Shown piece after piece: positions 31,174 to 39,709 of a stretch of DNA of 64,000 nucleotides; positions within the stretch are counted from its first letter, which is position 1; every line of letters starts with the position of its first letter. The position numbers and the translations under genes were made by a program. Source of the DNA: Arthrobacter citreus (lineage in GTDB: Bacteria > Actinomycetota > Actinomycetes > Actinomycetales > Micrococcaceae); the NCBI RefSeq assembly GCF_038405225.1, contig NZ_CP151657.1:1240001-1304000 (forward strand). The letters run 5' to 3'. The notes under the pieces are model-generated. The model made no database searches, was not told where the DNA came from, and saw nothing but the letters and a program-made list of their open reading frames with translations.

Positions 31174-31956
31174 ATGAGCAACTCTGAGCCGGAGGCAGTG
31201 GCCAAGCCGGCAGCAGCCCGCGAAGCGGAGGAGCGCACCCGGGACCGTGTCCTGGGCGCCGTGCTGGAGCACGGCCCCGTCAGCGCCGCGGAACTCGGTG
31301 AACGGCTGGGCTTTACGCCTGCCGCCGTCCGCCGACACCTCGACGCGCTGTCCACCCAGGGCCTGATCGAAGTCAAGCGGGTCAGCAACCCGTCCTCGGG
31401 TGCAGGACGTCCGGCCCGCCGGTACGTGCTGAGCGCGCAGGGACAGGCGTATCTGGGGAACGACTACCTGGACATCGCCACCGAAGCCCTGCGCCAGCTG
31501 GGTTTGGCCGCCGGACCTGAGGCGATTGAAAAATTTGCCGCAGACCGCTTCGCCCGGATGGAAGAGCGCTACCGTCCGACCGTTGAGGCAGCCGGCCCGG
31601 CAGTGTCCGACAAGGCACAGGCCCTGGCGGCAGAACTGACCAAGGATGGATTCGTCGGATCCACCACCATGATCGGCACAGCCAAGCAGCCCAGCACCCT
31701 GCTGAGCGTGCAGCTGTGCCAGGGGCACTGCCCCATTCAGGGACTTGCCAGTGCCTATACGGTCTTCTGCGACAAGGAAACCGAAGTTTTCGCCCGCCTG
31801 CTGGACGTCGACGTTCGTCGTCTGTCCACGCTGTCCCGCGGGGGTCACGTATGTACGACCCATATTCCCGTGGGTCGAACCGGGTCAACGGCGCACGTCC
31901 CCGTGCACGCCGCGACCAACCAGTCCACATCCATTCATCAGCAAGAAAGGCCGTGA
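31174..31956 (+). CDS. sufR: SufR, Fe-S sensing transcriptional regulator
   Basis: A 260-residue repressor. The N-terminal winged helix ([24 protein letters not shown], in the DeoR/ArsR-like class) is followed by a C-terminal cluster domain with cysteines at about 182, 186, 199 and 227 (LCQGHC, VFC, GHVC); the family uses three of these to hold a [4Fe-4S] cluster. It represses the suf operon when clusters are sufficient. ATG 31174 is chosen because the conserved domain begins soon after; upstream in-frame sequence is not protein-like. Its stop overlaps the sufB ATG by one base. Confidence 0.93.
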   Translation: MSNSEPEAVAKPAAAREAEERTRDRVLGAVLEHGPVSAAELGERLGFTPAAVRRHLDALSTQGLIEVKRVSNPSSGAGRPARRYVLSAQGQAYLGNDYLDIATEALRQLGLAAGPEAIEKFAADRFARMEERYRPTVEAAGPAVSDKAQALAAELTKDGFVGSTTMIGTAKQPSTLLSVQLCQGHCPIQGLASAYTVFCDKETEVFARLLDVDVRRLSTLSRGGHVCTTHIPVGRTGSTAHVPVHAATNQSTSIHQQERP

Positions 31957-33431
31957 TGACGGATCAAGTAACGCAGAAGTCAACGGCGCCCTCATCGGTG
32001 CCGGAGTCTGTGATTTCAGACATCCTGGAAAAGAACCCCGAACTTGAGGGCATTGGCACCTACGAGTACGGATGGGCAGACTCCGACGTCGCGGGTTCCA
32101 ACGCGCGCCGCGGGCTCAGCGAGGAAGTCGTCCGGGACATCTCGGCGAAAAAGAGCGAGCCCCAGTGGATGCTGGACCTCCGCCTGAAGGGCCTGAAGTA
32201 CTTCGACCGCAAGCCCATGCCGACCTGGGGCGCAGACCTCTCCGGCATTGACTTCGACAACATCAAGTACTTCGTGCGCTCCACCGAGAAGCAGGCCAAC
32301 ACCTGGGAAGACCTGCCCGAGGACATCCGGAACACATACGAGAAGCTCGGCATCCCCGAAGCCGAACGCGGACGCCTGGTCTCCGGCGTCGCGGCTCAGT
32401 ACGAGTCCGAGGTTGTCTACCACCAGCTCCGCGAGGATCTGGAACGCCAGGGCGTCATCTTCCTGGACACCGACACCGCGCTGAAGGAACACCCGGAAAT
32501 GTTCCAGGAGTACTTCGGCACGGTCATCCCGGTGGGTGACAACAAGTTCGGTTCGCTGAACACCGCCGTATGGTCCGGCGGATCCTTCGTGTACGTCCCC
32601 AAGGGCGTCCACGTGGAGATCCCGCTGCAGGCGTACTTCCGCATCAACACGGAAAACATGGGCCAGTTCGAGCGCACGCTGATCATCGCCGACGAGGACT
32701 CCTACGTCCACTACATCGAAGGCTGCACGGCGCCGATCTACACCTCGGACTCGCTGCACTCCGCAGTCGTGGAAATCATCGTGAAGAAGGGCGCACGCGT
32801 CCGCTACACGACCATCCAGAACTGGTCGAACAACGTGTACAACCTGGTGACCAAGCGCGCCATTGCCCACGAGGGCGCCACGATGGAGTGGATCGACGGC
32901 AACATCGGTTCCAAGGTCACCATGAAGTACCCGGCTGTCTACCTGGTGGGCGAGCACGCCAAGGGTGAAACCCTGTCCATCGCCTTCGCCGGCGAGGGCC
33001 AGCACCAGGACACCGGATCCAAGATGGTCCACATTGCCCCGAACACCAAGAGCTCCATCATCTCCAAGTCAGTGGCCCGCGGCGGCGGCCGCGCCGCATA
33101 CCGCGGCCTGGTCCAGGTCCGCGAAGGCGCCAAGCACTCGGCCAACACCGTGCGCTGCGACGCCCTGCTGGTGGACACTATCTCCCGCTCGGACACGTAC
33201 CCGTACGTGGACATCCGCGAAGATGACGTCACCATGGGCCACGAGGCAACCGTGTCGCGCGTGAGCGAAGAACAGCTGTTCTACCTCATGTCCCGCGGCC
33301 TGCCCGAGGACGAGGCCATGGCCATGATCGTGCGCGGCTTCATCGAGCCGATCGCCCGTGAGCTGCCGATGGAATACGCCCTTGAACTCAACCGCCTCAT
33401 CGAACTCCAGATGGAAGGAGCCGTCGGTTAA
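31956..33431 (+). CDS. sufB: SufB, Fe-S cluster scaffold subunit
   Basis: A 491-residue core subunit of the SufBC2D scaffold on which Fe-S clusters are built. The family beta-helix is complete, with [13 protein letters not shown]-like segment [31 protein letters not shown], the catalytic-Cys region and the C-terminal [10 protein letters not shown]. Unlike mycobacterial SufB, there is no intein: the conserved blocks are contiguous. ATG 31956 has AAAGG 5 nt upstream. It overlaps sufR and sufD by one base each, so it is tightly coupled. Confidence 0.98.
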   Translation: MTDQVTQKSTAPSSVPESVISDILEKNPELEGIGTYEYGWADSDVAGSNARRGLSEEVVRDISAKKSEPQWMLDLRLKGLKYFDRKPMPTWGADLSGIDFDNIKYFVRSTEKQANTWEDLPEDIRNTYEKLGIPEAERGRLVSGVAAQYESEVVYHQLREDLERQGVIFLDTDTALKEHPEMFQEYFGTVIPVGDNKFGSLNTAVWSGGSFVYVPKGVHVEIPLQAYFRINTENMGQFERTLIIADEDSYVHYIEGCTAPIYTSDSLHSAVVEIIVKKGARVRYTTIQNWSNNVYNLVTKRAIAHEGATMEWIDGNIGSKVTMKYPAVYLVGEHAKGETLSIAFAGEGQHQDTGSKMVHIAPNTKSSIISKSVARGGGRAAYRGLVQVREGAKHSANTVRCDALLVDTISRSDTYPYVDIREDDVTMGHEATVSRVSEEQLFYLMSRGLPEDEAMAMIVRGFIEPIARELPMEYALELNRLIELQMEGAVG

Positions 33432-34762
33432 TGTCGAAGCTTAACGACGTCGTCGAAACCGTGACCGAACAGGTCAGCAAAACCGTAGAGGGTGTCAAAG
33501 CCCGGATCGGTGCCCCCTCCGGGGACAGCCGCATCCGGATTGACGGATTCACCGAAGAGGGCGAGAACCTCTCTCCGCTGAACGAATCCTCCGCGGTTCT
33601 CGGCGGCGACAGCAGCAAGTCCCACAGCCACGGCGCAGGGGCAGGCATTCCGGACAGCTCACGCGCCGGACGCCTGACCTCCTACAACCGCGGCGACTTC
33701 GGCAAACTGACCGGACGTGAGGAAGACTGGCGGTTCACCCCGCTCAAGCGCCTTCGCGGCCTGCACACCGCTGAACTCACCGGCACCGCCCCCGAGGTGG
33801 CCGTTGTGGCCCCCGAGGGCGTGCTCGTGGAGAACGTGGCCCGCACCGATGCCCGCATTGGCTCCGCCGGCATCCCGGAGGACCTGGTGGCAGCCGCCGC
33901 CTGGGAAGCCTTCACCGAAGCCACCGCCGTCACCATTCCGGCCGAAACCATCGTGGACGGCAGCGTCACGCTGACCATGACCGGGGCCGGCAAGGACCCC
34001 GCGGCCCAGCACATCGTCATTACCGCGGAGAAGTTCTCCAAGGCAGTGGTGGTCCTGGACCACAAGGGTTCGGCAACACTGTCCCAGAACGTGGAGATCG
34101 TTGTCGGCGACGGCGCCGAGCTCACCGTTGTTTCGGTCCAGGACTGGGACGACGACGCCGTGCACGCGTCCGCCCAGTACGCCAAGATTGGCCGCGACGC
34201 GAAGTTCAAGCACGTTGTCGTCAGCCTCGGCGGCGACCTGGTGCGCATTACGCCGTCGTCGCGCTTCACAGCCGTTGGCGGAGACGTGCAGATGTTCGGC
34301 CTGTACTACGCCGATGCCGGCCAGCACCTGGAGCAGCGCCTGTTCGTGGACCACGCGGTCCCGAACTGCAAGTCCCGCGTTATGTACAAGGGTGCGCTGC
34401 AGGGCCGCGACGCCCACACCGTATGGGTGGGTGACGTCCTGATCCGCAAGGAAGCAGAAGGCACCGACACCTACGAGGTCAACCGCAACCTGCTGCTGAC
34501 CGACGGCGGCCGTGCCGACTCCGTGCCCAACCTGGAAATCGAAACCGGCCTGATCGAGGGCGCCGGCCATGCCAGCGCCACCGGCCGGTTCGACGACGAG
34601 CACCTGTTCTACCTGATGGCCCGCGGCATCCCCGAGGATGTTGCACGCCGCCTGGTGGTCCGCGGGTTCCTCAACGAGATCATCCAGCAGATCAAGGTTC
34701 CGGCACTGGAAGAGCGGCTCACCGAGGCCGTCGAGCGCGAGCTCGCAGCAGTCGAGAGCTAG
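33431..34762 (+). CDS. sufD: SufD, Fe-S cluster assembly protein
   Basis: A 443-residue SufD, paralog and partner of SufB. It shares the C-terminal pattern (NRNLLLTDGGRADSVPNLEIE, FYLMARGIPEDVARRLVVRGF) and lies directly after sufB (TAATG overlap). The N-terminal ~75 residues (through SSKSHSHGAG) are low-complexity and unlike other SufD proteins, a likely disordered extension. A strong hairpin follows 8 bp after the stop. Confidence 0.96.
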   Translation: MSKLNDVVETVTEQVSKTVEGVKARIGAPSGDSRIRIDGFTEEGENLSPLNESSAVLGGDSSKSHSHGAGAGIPDSSRAGRLTSYNRGDFGKLTGREEDWRFTPLKRLRGLHTAELTGTAPEVAVVAPEGVLVENVARTDARIGSAGIPEDLVAAAAWEAFTEATAVTIPAETIVDGSVTLTMTGAGKDPAAQHIVITAEKFSKAVVVLDHKGSATLSQNVEIVVGDGAELTVVSVQDWDDDAVHASAQYAKIGRDAKFKHVVVSLGGDLVRITPSSRFTAVGGDVQMFGLYYADAGQHLEQRLFVDHAVPNCKSRVMYKGALQGRDAHTVWVGDVLIRKEAEGTDTYEVNRNLLLTDGGRADSVPNLEIETGLIEGAGHASATGRFDDEHLFYLMARGIPEDVARRLVVRGFLNEIIQQIKVPALEERLTEAVERELAAVES

Positions 34763-34770
34763 TCGGCGTT

Positions 34771-34796
34771 CCCCGGGAGCCGCACGGCTCCCGGGG
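34771..34796 (+). other. Intercistronic hairpin between sufD and sufC
   Basis: CCCCGGGAGCCG (34771-34782) pairs perfectly with CGGCTCCCGGGG (34785-34796), extended by one or two more pairs outside. A TTTTT stretch lies at 34810-34814, too far for a normal terminator. It sits in the only real gap (100 bp) in the sufB-D-C-T operon. Confidence 0.6.
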
Positions 34797-34862
34797 AGTG
34801 CCCCCACACTTTTTGAAGCTTAAATACGCACCAGAGCGTGCAAAGGAGAAAGCGTAACTCGT

Positions 34863-35660
34863 ATGTCTACTCTCGAGATCAAAGATCTTCACGTCAGCAT
34901 TGAGACCGAACAGGGTGTCAAGAAGCAGATCCTGAAGGGCGTCAGCCTGACCATCAACACCGGTGAGACCCACGCCATCATGGGCCCCAACGGCTCCGGC
35001 AAGTCCACTCTGGCCTCCACCATCGCAGGTCACCCGCGCTACACCGTCGACAGCGGTTCCATCACGCTCGACGGCGCCGACGTCCTGGACATGAGCGTTG
35101 ACGAGCGCGCCCGCGCCGGCCTGTTCCTGGCCATGCAGTACCCGGTCGAGGTCCCCGGTGTCACCATGACCAACTTCCTGCGCACCGCCAAGACCTCGCT
35201 CGACGGCGAAGCCCCCTCGCTGCGCCACTGGACCAAGGACGTCAAGGCGGCCATGAGCCAGCTGCGCATCGACGCCGACTTTGCCTCGCGCAACGTCAAC
35301 GAAGGCTTCTCCGGCGGCGAGAAGAAGCGGGTGGAAATCCTCCAGCTCGAGCTCTTCCACCCGAAGTTCGCCATCCTCGACGAGACCGACTCGGGCCTGG
35401 ACGTTGACGCGCTGAAGGTTGTTTCCGAAGGCGTCAACCGCGAGCACGCCAAGGGCGAAATGGGTACGCTGCTTATCACCCACTACACCCGGATCCTGCG
35501 CTACATCAAGCCGGACTTCGTCCACGTGTTTGTTGACGGCCGGATTGCCGAGCAGGGCGGCCCCGAGCTGGCCGAACGCCTGGAAGAAGAAGGCTACGAC
35601 CGCTTCACGGGCGCCAACGCGACGGCGGCCACCGCCACCGCGAACGCACTGAAGGCCTAG
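34863..35660 (+). CDS. sufC: SufC, ATPase of the Fe-S scaffold complex
   Basis: A 265-residue ABC-type ATPase that drives the SufBC2D complex. Walker A is GPNGSGKST (about 41-49), signature FSGGEKKRVEILQ, Walker B FAILDETDSGLDVDAL, the last being diagnostic for SufC. The C-terminal ~15 residues are an Ala/Thr tail. The GGAG site is 14 nt before the ATG, longer than usual, so translation efficiency may depend on leader folding with the upstream hairpin. Confidence 0.98.
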   Translation: MSTLEIKDLHVSIETEQGVKKQILKGVSLTINTGETHAIMGPNGSGKSTLASTIAGHPRYTVDSGSITLDGADVLDMSVDERARAGLFLAMQYPVEVPGVTMTNFLRTAKTSLDGEAPSLRHWTKDVKAAMSQLRIDADFASRNVNEGFSGGEKKRVEILQLELFHPKFAILDETDSGLDVDALKVVSEGVNREHAKGEMGTLLITHYTRILRYIKPDFVHVFVDGRIAEQGGPELAERLEEEGYDRFTGANATAATATANALKA

Positions 35661-35699
35661 GCTGTACACCTGTCCGCTACAACTGCCAAGGAGCAGATG

Positions 35700-36029
35700 A
35701 TGAGTGAGCCGAATCTGGCCCAGACATCCCTCGAGGATGTCGAAGAGGCCCTGAAAGACGTTATCGACCCCGAACTGGGCGTAAACGTTGTTGACCTGGG
35801 TCTGCTCTACGGGCTGCGGTACGCCGAGGACGGCGCACTGCTGATCGACATGACGCTGACCACCGCGGCATGCCCGCTGACCGACGTGCTCGAGGAGCAG
35901 GTTGGCCAGGCACTGGACGGCGTTGTTGACGACTGGCGCCTGAGCTGGGTCTGGATGCCGCCGTGGGGTCCGGAAAAGATCACCGACGACGGCCGCGACC
36001 AGATGCGCGCGCTGGGGTTCAATATCTAG
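35700..36029 (+). CDS. sufT: SufT / DUF59 Fe-S maturation factor
   Basis: A 109-residue MIP18/PaaD-family protein. It has the DPELGVNVVDLGLLYGL block near the N terminus, a Thr-rich strand MTLTTAACPLTDVL with the conserved Cys, and the C-terminal WVWMPPWGPEKITDDGR. Such proteins help mature Fe-S enzymes or clusters; in mycobacteria the homolog closes the suf operon as here. The second ATG of ATGATG is chosen (AAGGAG with 6 nt spacing). No sufS or sufU cysteine desulfurase/scaffold gene lies between sufC and this gene, which is unusual for actinobacterial suf operons. Confidence 0.9.
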   Translation: MSEPNLAQTSLEDVEEALKDVIDPELGVNVVDLGLLYGLRYAEDGALLIDMTLTTAACPLTDVLEEQVGQALDGVVDDWRLSWVWMPPWGPEKITDDGRDQMRALGFNI

Positions 36030-36052
36030 GACCGCAGCACCGGTAACAGCGG

Positions 36053-36089
36053 CAGGGGCCGCTTCCCCGACACGGGGAGGCGGCCCCTG
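36053..36089 (+). terminator. Terminator of the suf operon
   Basis: A 16-bp stem, 36053-36068 with 36074-36089 (one G-U pair, loop GACAC), 23 bp after the sufT stop. The U-tract is weak (GTTCGTT), but stem strength is high. Confidence 0.75.
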
Positions 36090-36123
36090 GTTCGTTAACC
36101 GCGGTTCCGTCAGACGGAGCTGC

Positions 36124-36129
36124 TAGCCT
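36124..36129 (+). promoter_or_regulatory. Leaderless -10 for the NTF2-like gene
   Basis: TAGCCT lies 7 nt before ATG 36137 with no ribosome-binding site between, matching the leaderless pattern seen elsewhere in the window. Confidence 0.5.
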
Positions 36130-36136
36130 GTGCCCC

Positions 36137-36532
36137 ATGGGGAAATCGGGGCATTTTCATGATGAGTATTTGGCGGCCTGGAACGAAGCCATGGCGTCCG
36201 GGGACAGCGGACCCATTGAGGCCTTCCTGTCGCCGGATTACCACGGCTGGCTGGGACAGGCGGCGGCCGCGGCGGAAGCTTTCGACGGCGCGGCTGCCCG
36301 GAACGGTTTCCAGGACGCGGTGTCCGGCATGCGCGGCAGTACGGTGCACACCGGCTTCCGCACGGTTGCCCCGCGTGGCCGGGATGAAGCCGTGGTGTTC
36401 CACGAAATGACGTACCGGACCGGAGATGTCGTGACCGCCCGGGCGCTGCTGATGGAGTCCTGGCGGCTGGAGAACGGTCGCTGGCTCCTCTGCCGCGACT
36501 TCACCGAAGTGAATGTCGGGACGCCGGAATAG
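36137..36532 (+). CDS. NTF2-like (SnoaL/DUF4440-type) protein of unknown function
   Basis: A 131-residue soluble protein with the cone-shaped NTF2 pattern: N-terminal helices (DEYLAAWNEAMASGDSGPIEAFLSPDY split over about 8-35), a central strand region (HTGFRTVAPRG, AVVFHEMTYRTG) and a C-terminal strand ending in RDFTEVNVG. Trp and Asp at typical positions are visible, but no catalytic triad can be assigned, so it may bind a small ligand rather than act as an isomerase. It is a monocistronic gene between the suf terminator and a convergent peptidase gene. Confidence 0.75.
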   Translation: MGKSGHFHDEYLAAWNEAMASGDSGPIEAFLSPDYHGWLGQAAAAAEAFDGAAARNGFQDAVSGMRGSTVHTGFRTVAPRGRDEAVVFHEMTYRTGDVVTARALLMESWRLENGRWLLCRDFTEVNVGTPE

Positions 36533-36565
36533 CTCCTTGGTTGCTCCCTAAGCGGTTGCTGCGGC

Positions 36566-37477
36566 CTAGGCTCCCGGGCTGTCCAGATTCGCGGCGCTGA
36601 AGGTGTCGCACGCGCCGATTCCGCCGTCGCTATTCTCATAACCCTGCATAAACCACGCCTGGCGCTGGTCCCCGGAGCCGTGCGTCCAGCTCTCCGGATT
36701 CACCTGGCCGGTGGCCATCGACTGGATCCGGTCATCACCAATGGCCGAGGCCGCTGACAGCGCGTCCTGGACATCGGCCGGTGTCAGTTCCGCGAGGAAG
36801 GGTTCGGAGCTTCCCGGTGCGGGAACGGAAGCGGCCGCACCGGCCCACATCCCGGCGTAGCAGTCGGCCTGCAGCTCGGTGCGGACCGCGGCTGATTCCG
36901 CGCCCTGCGGATCCCGGGCGGAGGCGCCAAGGACACCGGTCAGGTTTTGGATGTGATGACCGAACTCATGGGCCACCACATACTCCTGGGCCAGCGGTCC
37001 GCCGGAGGCGCCGTACTGGGCCACCAGCTCGTCAAAGAACGCGGTGTCGTAATAGGTCTGTTCATCGGCCGGGCAGTAGAAGGGCCCGACGGCGGCGGTT
37101 GCGGACCCGCAGCCGGTGGACGTTTGGCCGGTGAACAGGGTGACGCCGGGCTCGGTGTAGGTGAGTCCCTCGGCGGCCAGCGCCGGCTGCCAGAAGCTGT
37201 CCAGGCTTTCGGCCGTGCCAACAATCCGGCAGTCCAGGCGCTCGTTCGCGTCCGCGCCGTCGAGGCATTCGCTGATGGACTGGGAGCTGCCGGATCCCGC
37301 CGTGCTGTCGGCTCCGTCGGTGATGCCCAGGCCGTCCACGACCTCCGGCCCAAAGATCAGGGACAGGATCAGGATCAGGCCGCCGCCCAATCCTCCGCCC
37401 ACGGCAAGTCCTTTGCCTTTGCCCCGGCGGTCCCGGACCCGGGAGGAATCCAATCGTGCGTTGTCGTTAAAACTCAT
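36566..37477 (-). CDS. YpfJ-type neutral zinc metallopeptidase, membrane-anchored
   Basis: A 303-residue Zn_peptidase (YpfJ) family protein. One N-terminal membrane segment (about 26-45, after a basic KGKG stretch) anchors an extracytoplasmic domain with the zinc motif HEFGHHIQNLTG (about 168-179) and a downstream Glu region RTELQADCYAGMW that supplies the third ligand. Paired cysteines suit an exported protein. The substrate is unknown. It converges with the NTF2-like gene and lies 8 bp before the end of ecfT on the same strand, so it could be in the biotin-transporter transcript. Confidence 0.9.
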   Translation of the reverse strand: MSFNDNARLDSSRVRDRRGKGKGLAVGGGLGGGLILILSLIFGPEVVDGLGITDGADSTAGSGSSQSISECLDGADANERLDCRIVGTAESLDSFWQPALAAEGLTYTEPGVTLFTGQTSTGCGSATAAVGPFYCPADEQTYYDTAFFDELVAQYGASGGPLAQEYVVAHEFGHHIQNLTGVLGASARDPQGAESAAVRTELQADCYAGMWAGAAASVPAPGSSEPFLAELTPADVQDALSAASAIGDDRIQSMATGQVNPESWTHGSGDQRQAWFMQGYENSDGGIGACDTFSAANLDSPGA

Positions 37478-37485
37478 GACGGTAA

Positions 37486-38130
37486 TTATCCCCGACGATC
37501 AGTGGGCTGATGTTCGGCCGGCTCACCGATGCCGCGGGCGGCGAGGGCGTCACCGGTCTGCTGTGCATAAGCCACCGCTTTGATGACCACGGGGACCGTC
37601 AGCGCCCGGGGGTTGCGTTCCAGGCCACGTGCCATGGCGGAGTGCCGGACATCGCGGGCGGAGCCCAGCAGGAAGGGAATGCTGCGCATCATGAGGGCCA
37701 GCGTCAGGCCGAAGCGTTCCGGATCCGCGCCAAGGAAACGCAACGGACGGGCCAGTGCCACCATGCCGTCCAGCAGATCCTGAACCGGTGTGGTCAGGGT
37801 CAGCAGCCGGGCGGCAGCCACGCAGGCGAAAATATTGCCGGTCACCAGGACAGCCGTTGCCGGGCCGGCGCTGAACGCCTGGAAAACACCGAGCAGCAGC
37901 AGTACCGGCCACATGAGCTTCAGCGGACGCCATGCTTCGGAGAACATCCTGGCGGCGGTATAAACCCCGGCCAGCAGCACGATCCCTCCACCGAGCACGG
38001 GCAGCGACCCCGCGGCCAGGAGCCCAAGGGAGAACAGGACGACGGCGGACGCCTTCAGGGCCAGCGGCGCCCGGTGCACGGGGGAGCTGCCGTGCCGGTA
38101 GGAGCCCAGCAAATCGGGTGCGCTTCTCAC
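37486..38130 (-). CDS. ecfT: ECF transporter transmembrane protein EcfT (BioN-type)
   Basis: A 214-residue CbiQ-family membrane protein, scaffold of the energy-coupling factor module. It has about five helices. The coupling-helix motif with the A-R-G core is in ARDVRHSAMARGLERNPRAL (about 160-180). GTG 38130 is chosen: it is 7 bp after the ecfA stop and starts the conserved region; longer upstream starts would overlap ecfA. With EcfA and BioY it forms a biotin importer (BioMNY arrangement). Confidence 0.88.
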   Translation of the reverse strand: MRSAPDLLGSYRHGSSPVHRAPLALKASAVVLFSLGLLAAGSLPVLGGGIVLLAGVYTAARMFSEAWRPLKLMWPVLLLLGVFQAFSAGPATAVLVTGNIFACVAAARLLTLTTPVQDLLDGMVALARPLRFLGADPERFGLTLALMMRSIPFLLGSARDVRHSAMARGLERNPRALTVPVVIKAVAYAQQTGDALAARGIGEPAEHQPTDRRG

Positions 38131-38137
38131 GTCAGCA

Positions 38138-38857
38138 TCACCGTGCCCCCAGGGCCAGGGTGCGGTACGCATCGATGGCCTGCTCCGGGCCGCCGTCGCA
38201 GACAATCCTGCCGCCGTCCACCACCAGCACACGCTGTGCGTCGGCAGCGAAATCGAGGTCGTGCGTGGTGTAAATGACCTGCTGGGGCAGCTCCGCGAAG
38301 ACCCGACGGAGCCTGGCGGTGTTGCGCAAATCCAGGAGAGTGCTGGGTTCGTCGGCAACGAGGATGGCAGGATCAACGGCCAGCACGGAGGTCAGGGCCA
38401 TCAACTGGCGTTCACCGCCGGACAGGTCGTAGATGCTGCGGTCCGCCAGCTCCAGCAGGCCCATCGCGGACAGCCGTTCCTCGGCCGCCGTGCGCCGTTC
38501 TTCGCGCCGGCGGATACCGGCGCGAAGTGAGAGCTCGACGTCGTCGCGCCCCGTGGGCATCACCAGCTGGGAGAGGGGGTCCGTGAAGACAAATCCGACC
38601 CGGCGCCGGATCCGGCTGCCGTGTTGTGCCGTGTCCAGCCCGTCCACCGTGACTGTGCCGGTGTCGGGGAGCAGCAGGCCGTTGATGAGTTTCAGCAGCG
38701 TGGATTTCCCGGACCCGTTGGCGCCAATCACGGCGATCCGCGGTTCAGCCAAATCAATGCTGATCCGGTGGAGGATGGGAGCCGGGCGCGGGGTTCCCGG
38801 GGCGCTGCCGGCATCGTCTGGCAGCACCGAAACATCCCGCAGCGAGATCATTGGCAT
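38138..38857 (-). CDS. ecfA: ECF transporter ATP-binding protein EcfA (BioM-type)
   Basis: A 239-residue ATPase. Walker A is GANGSGKST (about 45-53), signature LSGGERQL, Walker B ILVADEPSTLLDL, switch His in YTTHDLDFA. Only one EcfA is encoded, so it probably works as a homodimer, as in dedicated BioMNY systems. The ATG overlaps the bioY stop by one base. Confidence 0.92.
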   Translation of the reverse strand: MPMISLRDVSVLPDDAGSAPGTPRPAPILHRISIDLAEPRIAVIGANGSGKSTLLKLINGLLLPDTGTVTVDGLDTAQHGSRIRRRVGFVFTDPLSQLVMPTGRDDVELSLRAGIRRREERRTAAEERLSAMGLLELADRSIYDLSGGERQLMALTSVLAVDPAILVADEPSTLLDLRNTARLRRVFAELPQQVIYTTHDLDFAADAQRVLVVDGGRIVCDGGPEQAIDAYRTLALGAR

Positions 38858-39477
38858 CAGCGCGGCTTCGGGGCCAGGCGTGGAAAGGCCGTCAGGACGC
38901 TGACTCCGACCGCGGCGGCCAGCAGGTTTTTCAGGACATCGCCGGGCCAGAAGGCCATATCCGCGGCCAAGGCAGCGGGGAAGTCCAATTTTGCGTTTAG
39001 CATCAGGCTGGAGATGCCGAGGGGGTGGATGACCAGGAAGCTGGTCACCATCGCGGCGGCAAACAGGAGCGGGAACCGGGCGCGGCGGGTGCGGCGCAGG
39101 ACCAGGCGGGCCAGCAGTCCCACGAGGAACGCCGCCGGCAGGAAGGCCAGCAGGTATCCGGCCGACGGACCGGCCAGCACTCCCAGTCCGCCCCGGAAAC
39201 CGCTGAACACCGGCAGCCCGGCCAGCCCGGCCGCCAGGAACAGGCCAACCGCTGCCGCCCCGCGGGTCGGACCGAGAATAATGCCGGTCAGCATGACGGC
39301 CAGCGTCTGCAGAGTGATGGGTACTCCGGGGCCGAGGGGAATGCCGGGGAGAACCGAAAACGCAGCCGTCAGTGCGGCAAAAACCGCAATCAGGGAGAGG
39401 TCACCGGAGGTCCAGCGGCGGCGCTGTCCCCGGACCCGTCCGGAAGTGGCTGCCGGAGCAGTGGGATCAATGGTCAT
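38857..39477 (-). CDS. bioY: BioY, biotin-specific S-component
   Basis: A 206-residue substrate-binding membrane protein of the biotin ECF transporter, with six helices. Family segments visible are VPITLQTLAVMLTGIILGP (about 52-70), the G-rich GLPVFSGFRGGLGVLAGPSAGYL, and the FWPGDVLKN stretch (about 176-184). A Shine-Dalgarno GAGG sits 5 nt before the ATG. It is the first gene of bioY-ecfA-ecfT. No biotin-synthesis genes are nearby, which suggests dependence on uptake, but that cannot be judged from one window. Confidence 0.94.
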   Translation of the reverse strand: MTIDPTAPAATSGRVRGQRRRWTSGDLSLIAVFAALTAAFSVLPGIPLGPGVPITLQTLAVMLTGIILGPTRGAAAVGLFLAAGLAGLPVFSGFRGGLGVLAGPSAGYLLAFLPAAFLVGLLARLVLRRTRRARFPLLFAAAMVTSFLVIHPLGISSLMLNAKLDFPAALAADMAFWPGDVLKNLLAAAVGVSVLTAFPRLAPKPR

Positions 39478-39491
39478 CTGGCCTCAGTTCA

Positions 39492-39502
39492 TAGAAGTTC
39501 TA
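39492..39502. promoter_or_regulatory. Inverted repeat upstream of bioY
   Basis: TAGAA-G-TTCTA is an 11-bp palindrome 15-25 bp before the bioY start, covering a probable -10. A biotin-responsive repressor site is possible but does not clearly match a known BioQ or BirA operator. Confidence 0.3.
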
Positions 39503-39709
39503 CAAGGGTGATGCGTCTCACCCGGTGCCGGGCATCAGCGCTGTCTGCCTGTCAGGGCGGGGGAGTGGGGTGGGCTCCGTTCTCGACACTAGCCGGGGCA
39601 GGTGGATATTCCTTTGGAGCTTTTCTACAAATGCGCCCGGGACGGTAGACTTGAAAGGCTGCTTCCGCAGTTCAGCCTCTATCCCCAACCCCCTCGAAAG
39701 GTCCACTGA

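Noticed and set aside
31956-33431. Intein in SufB, as known from mycobacteria
   Set aside because: The conserved SufB blocks run without interruption and the protein has the normal length of 491 residues.
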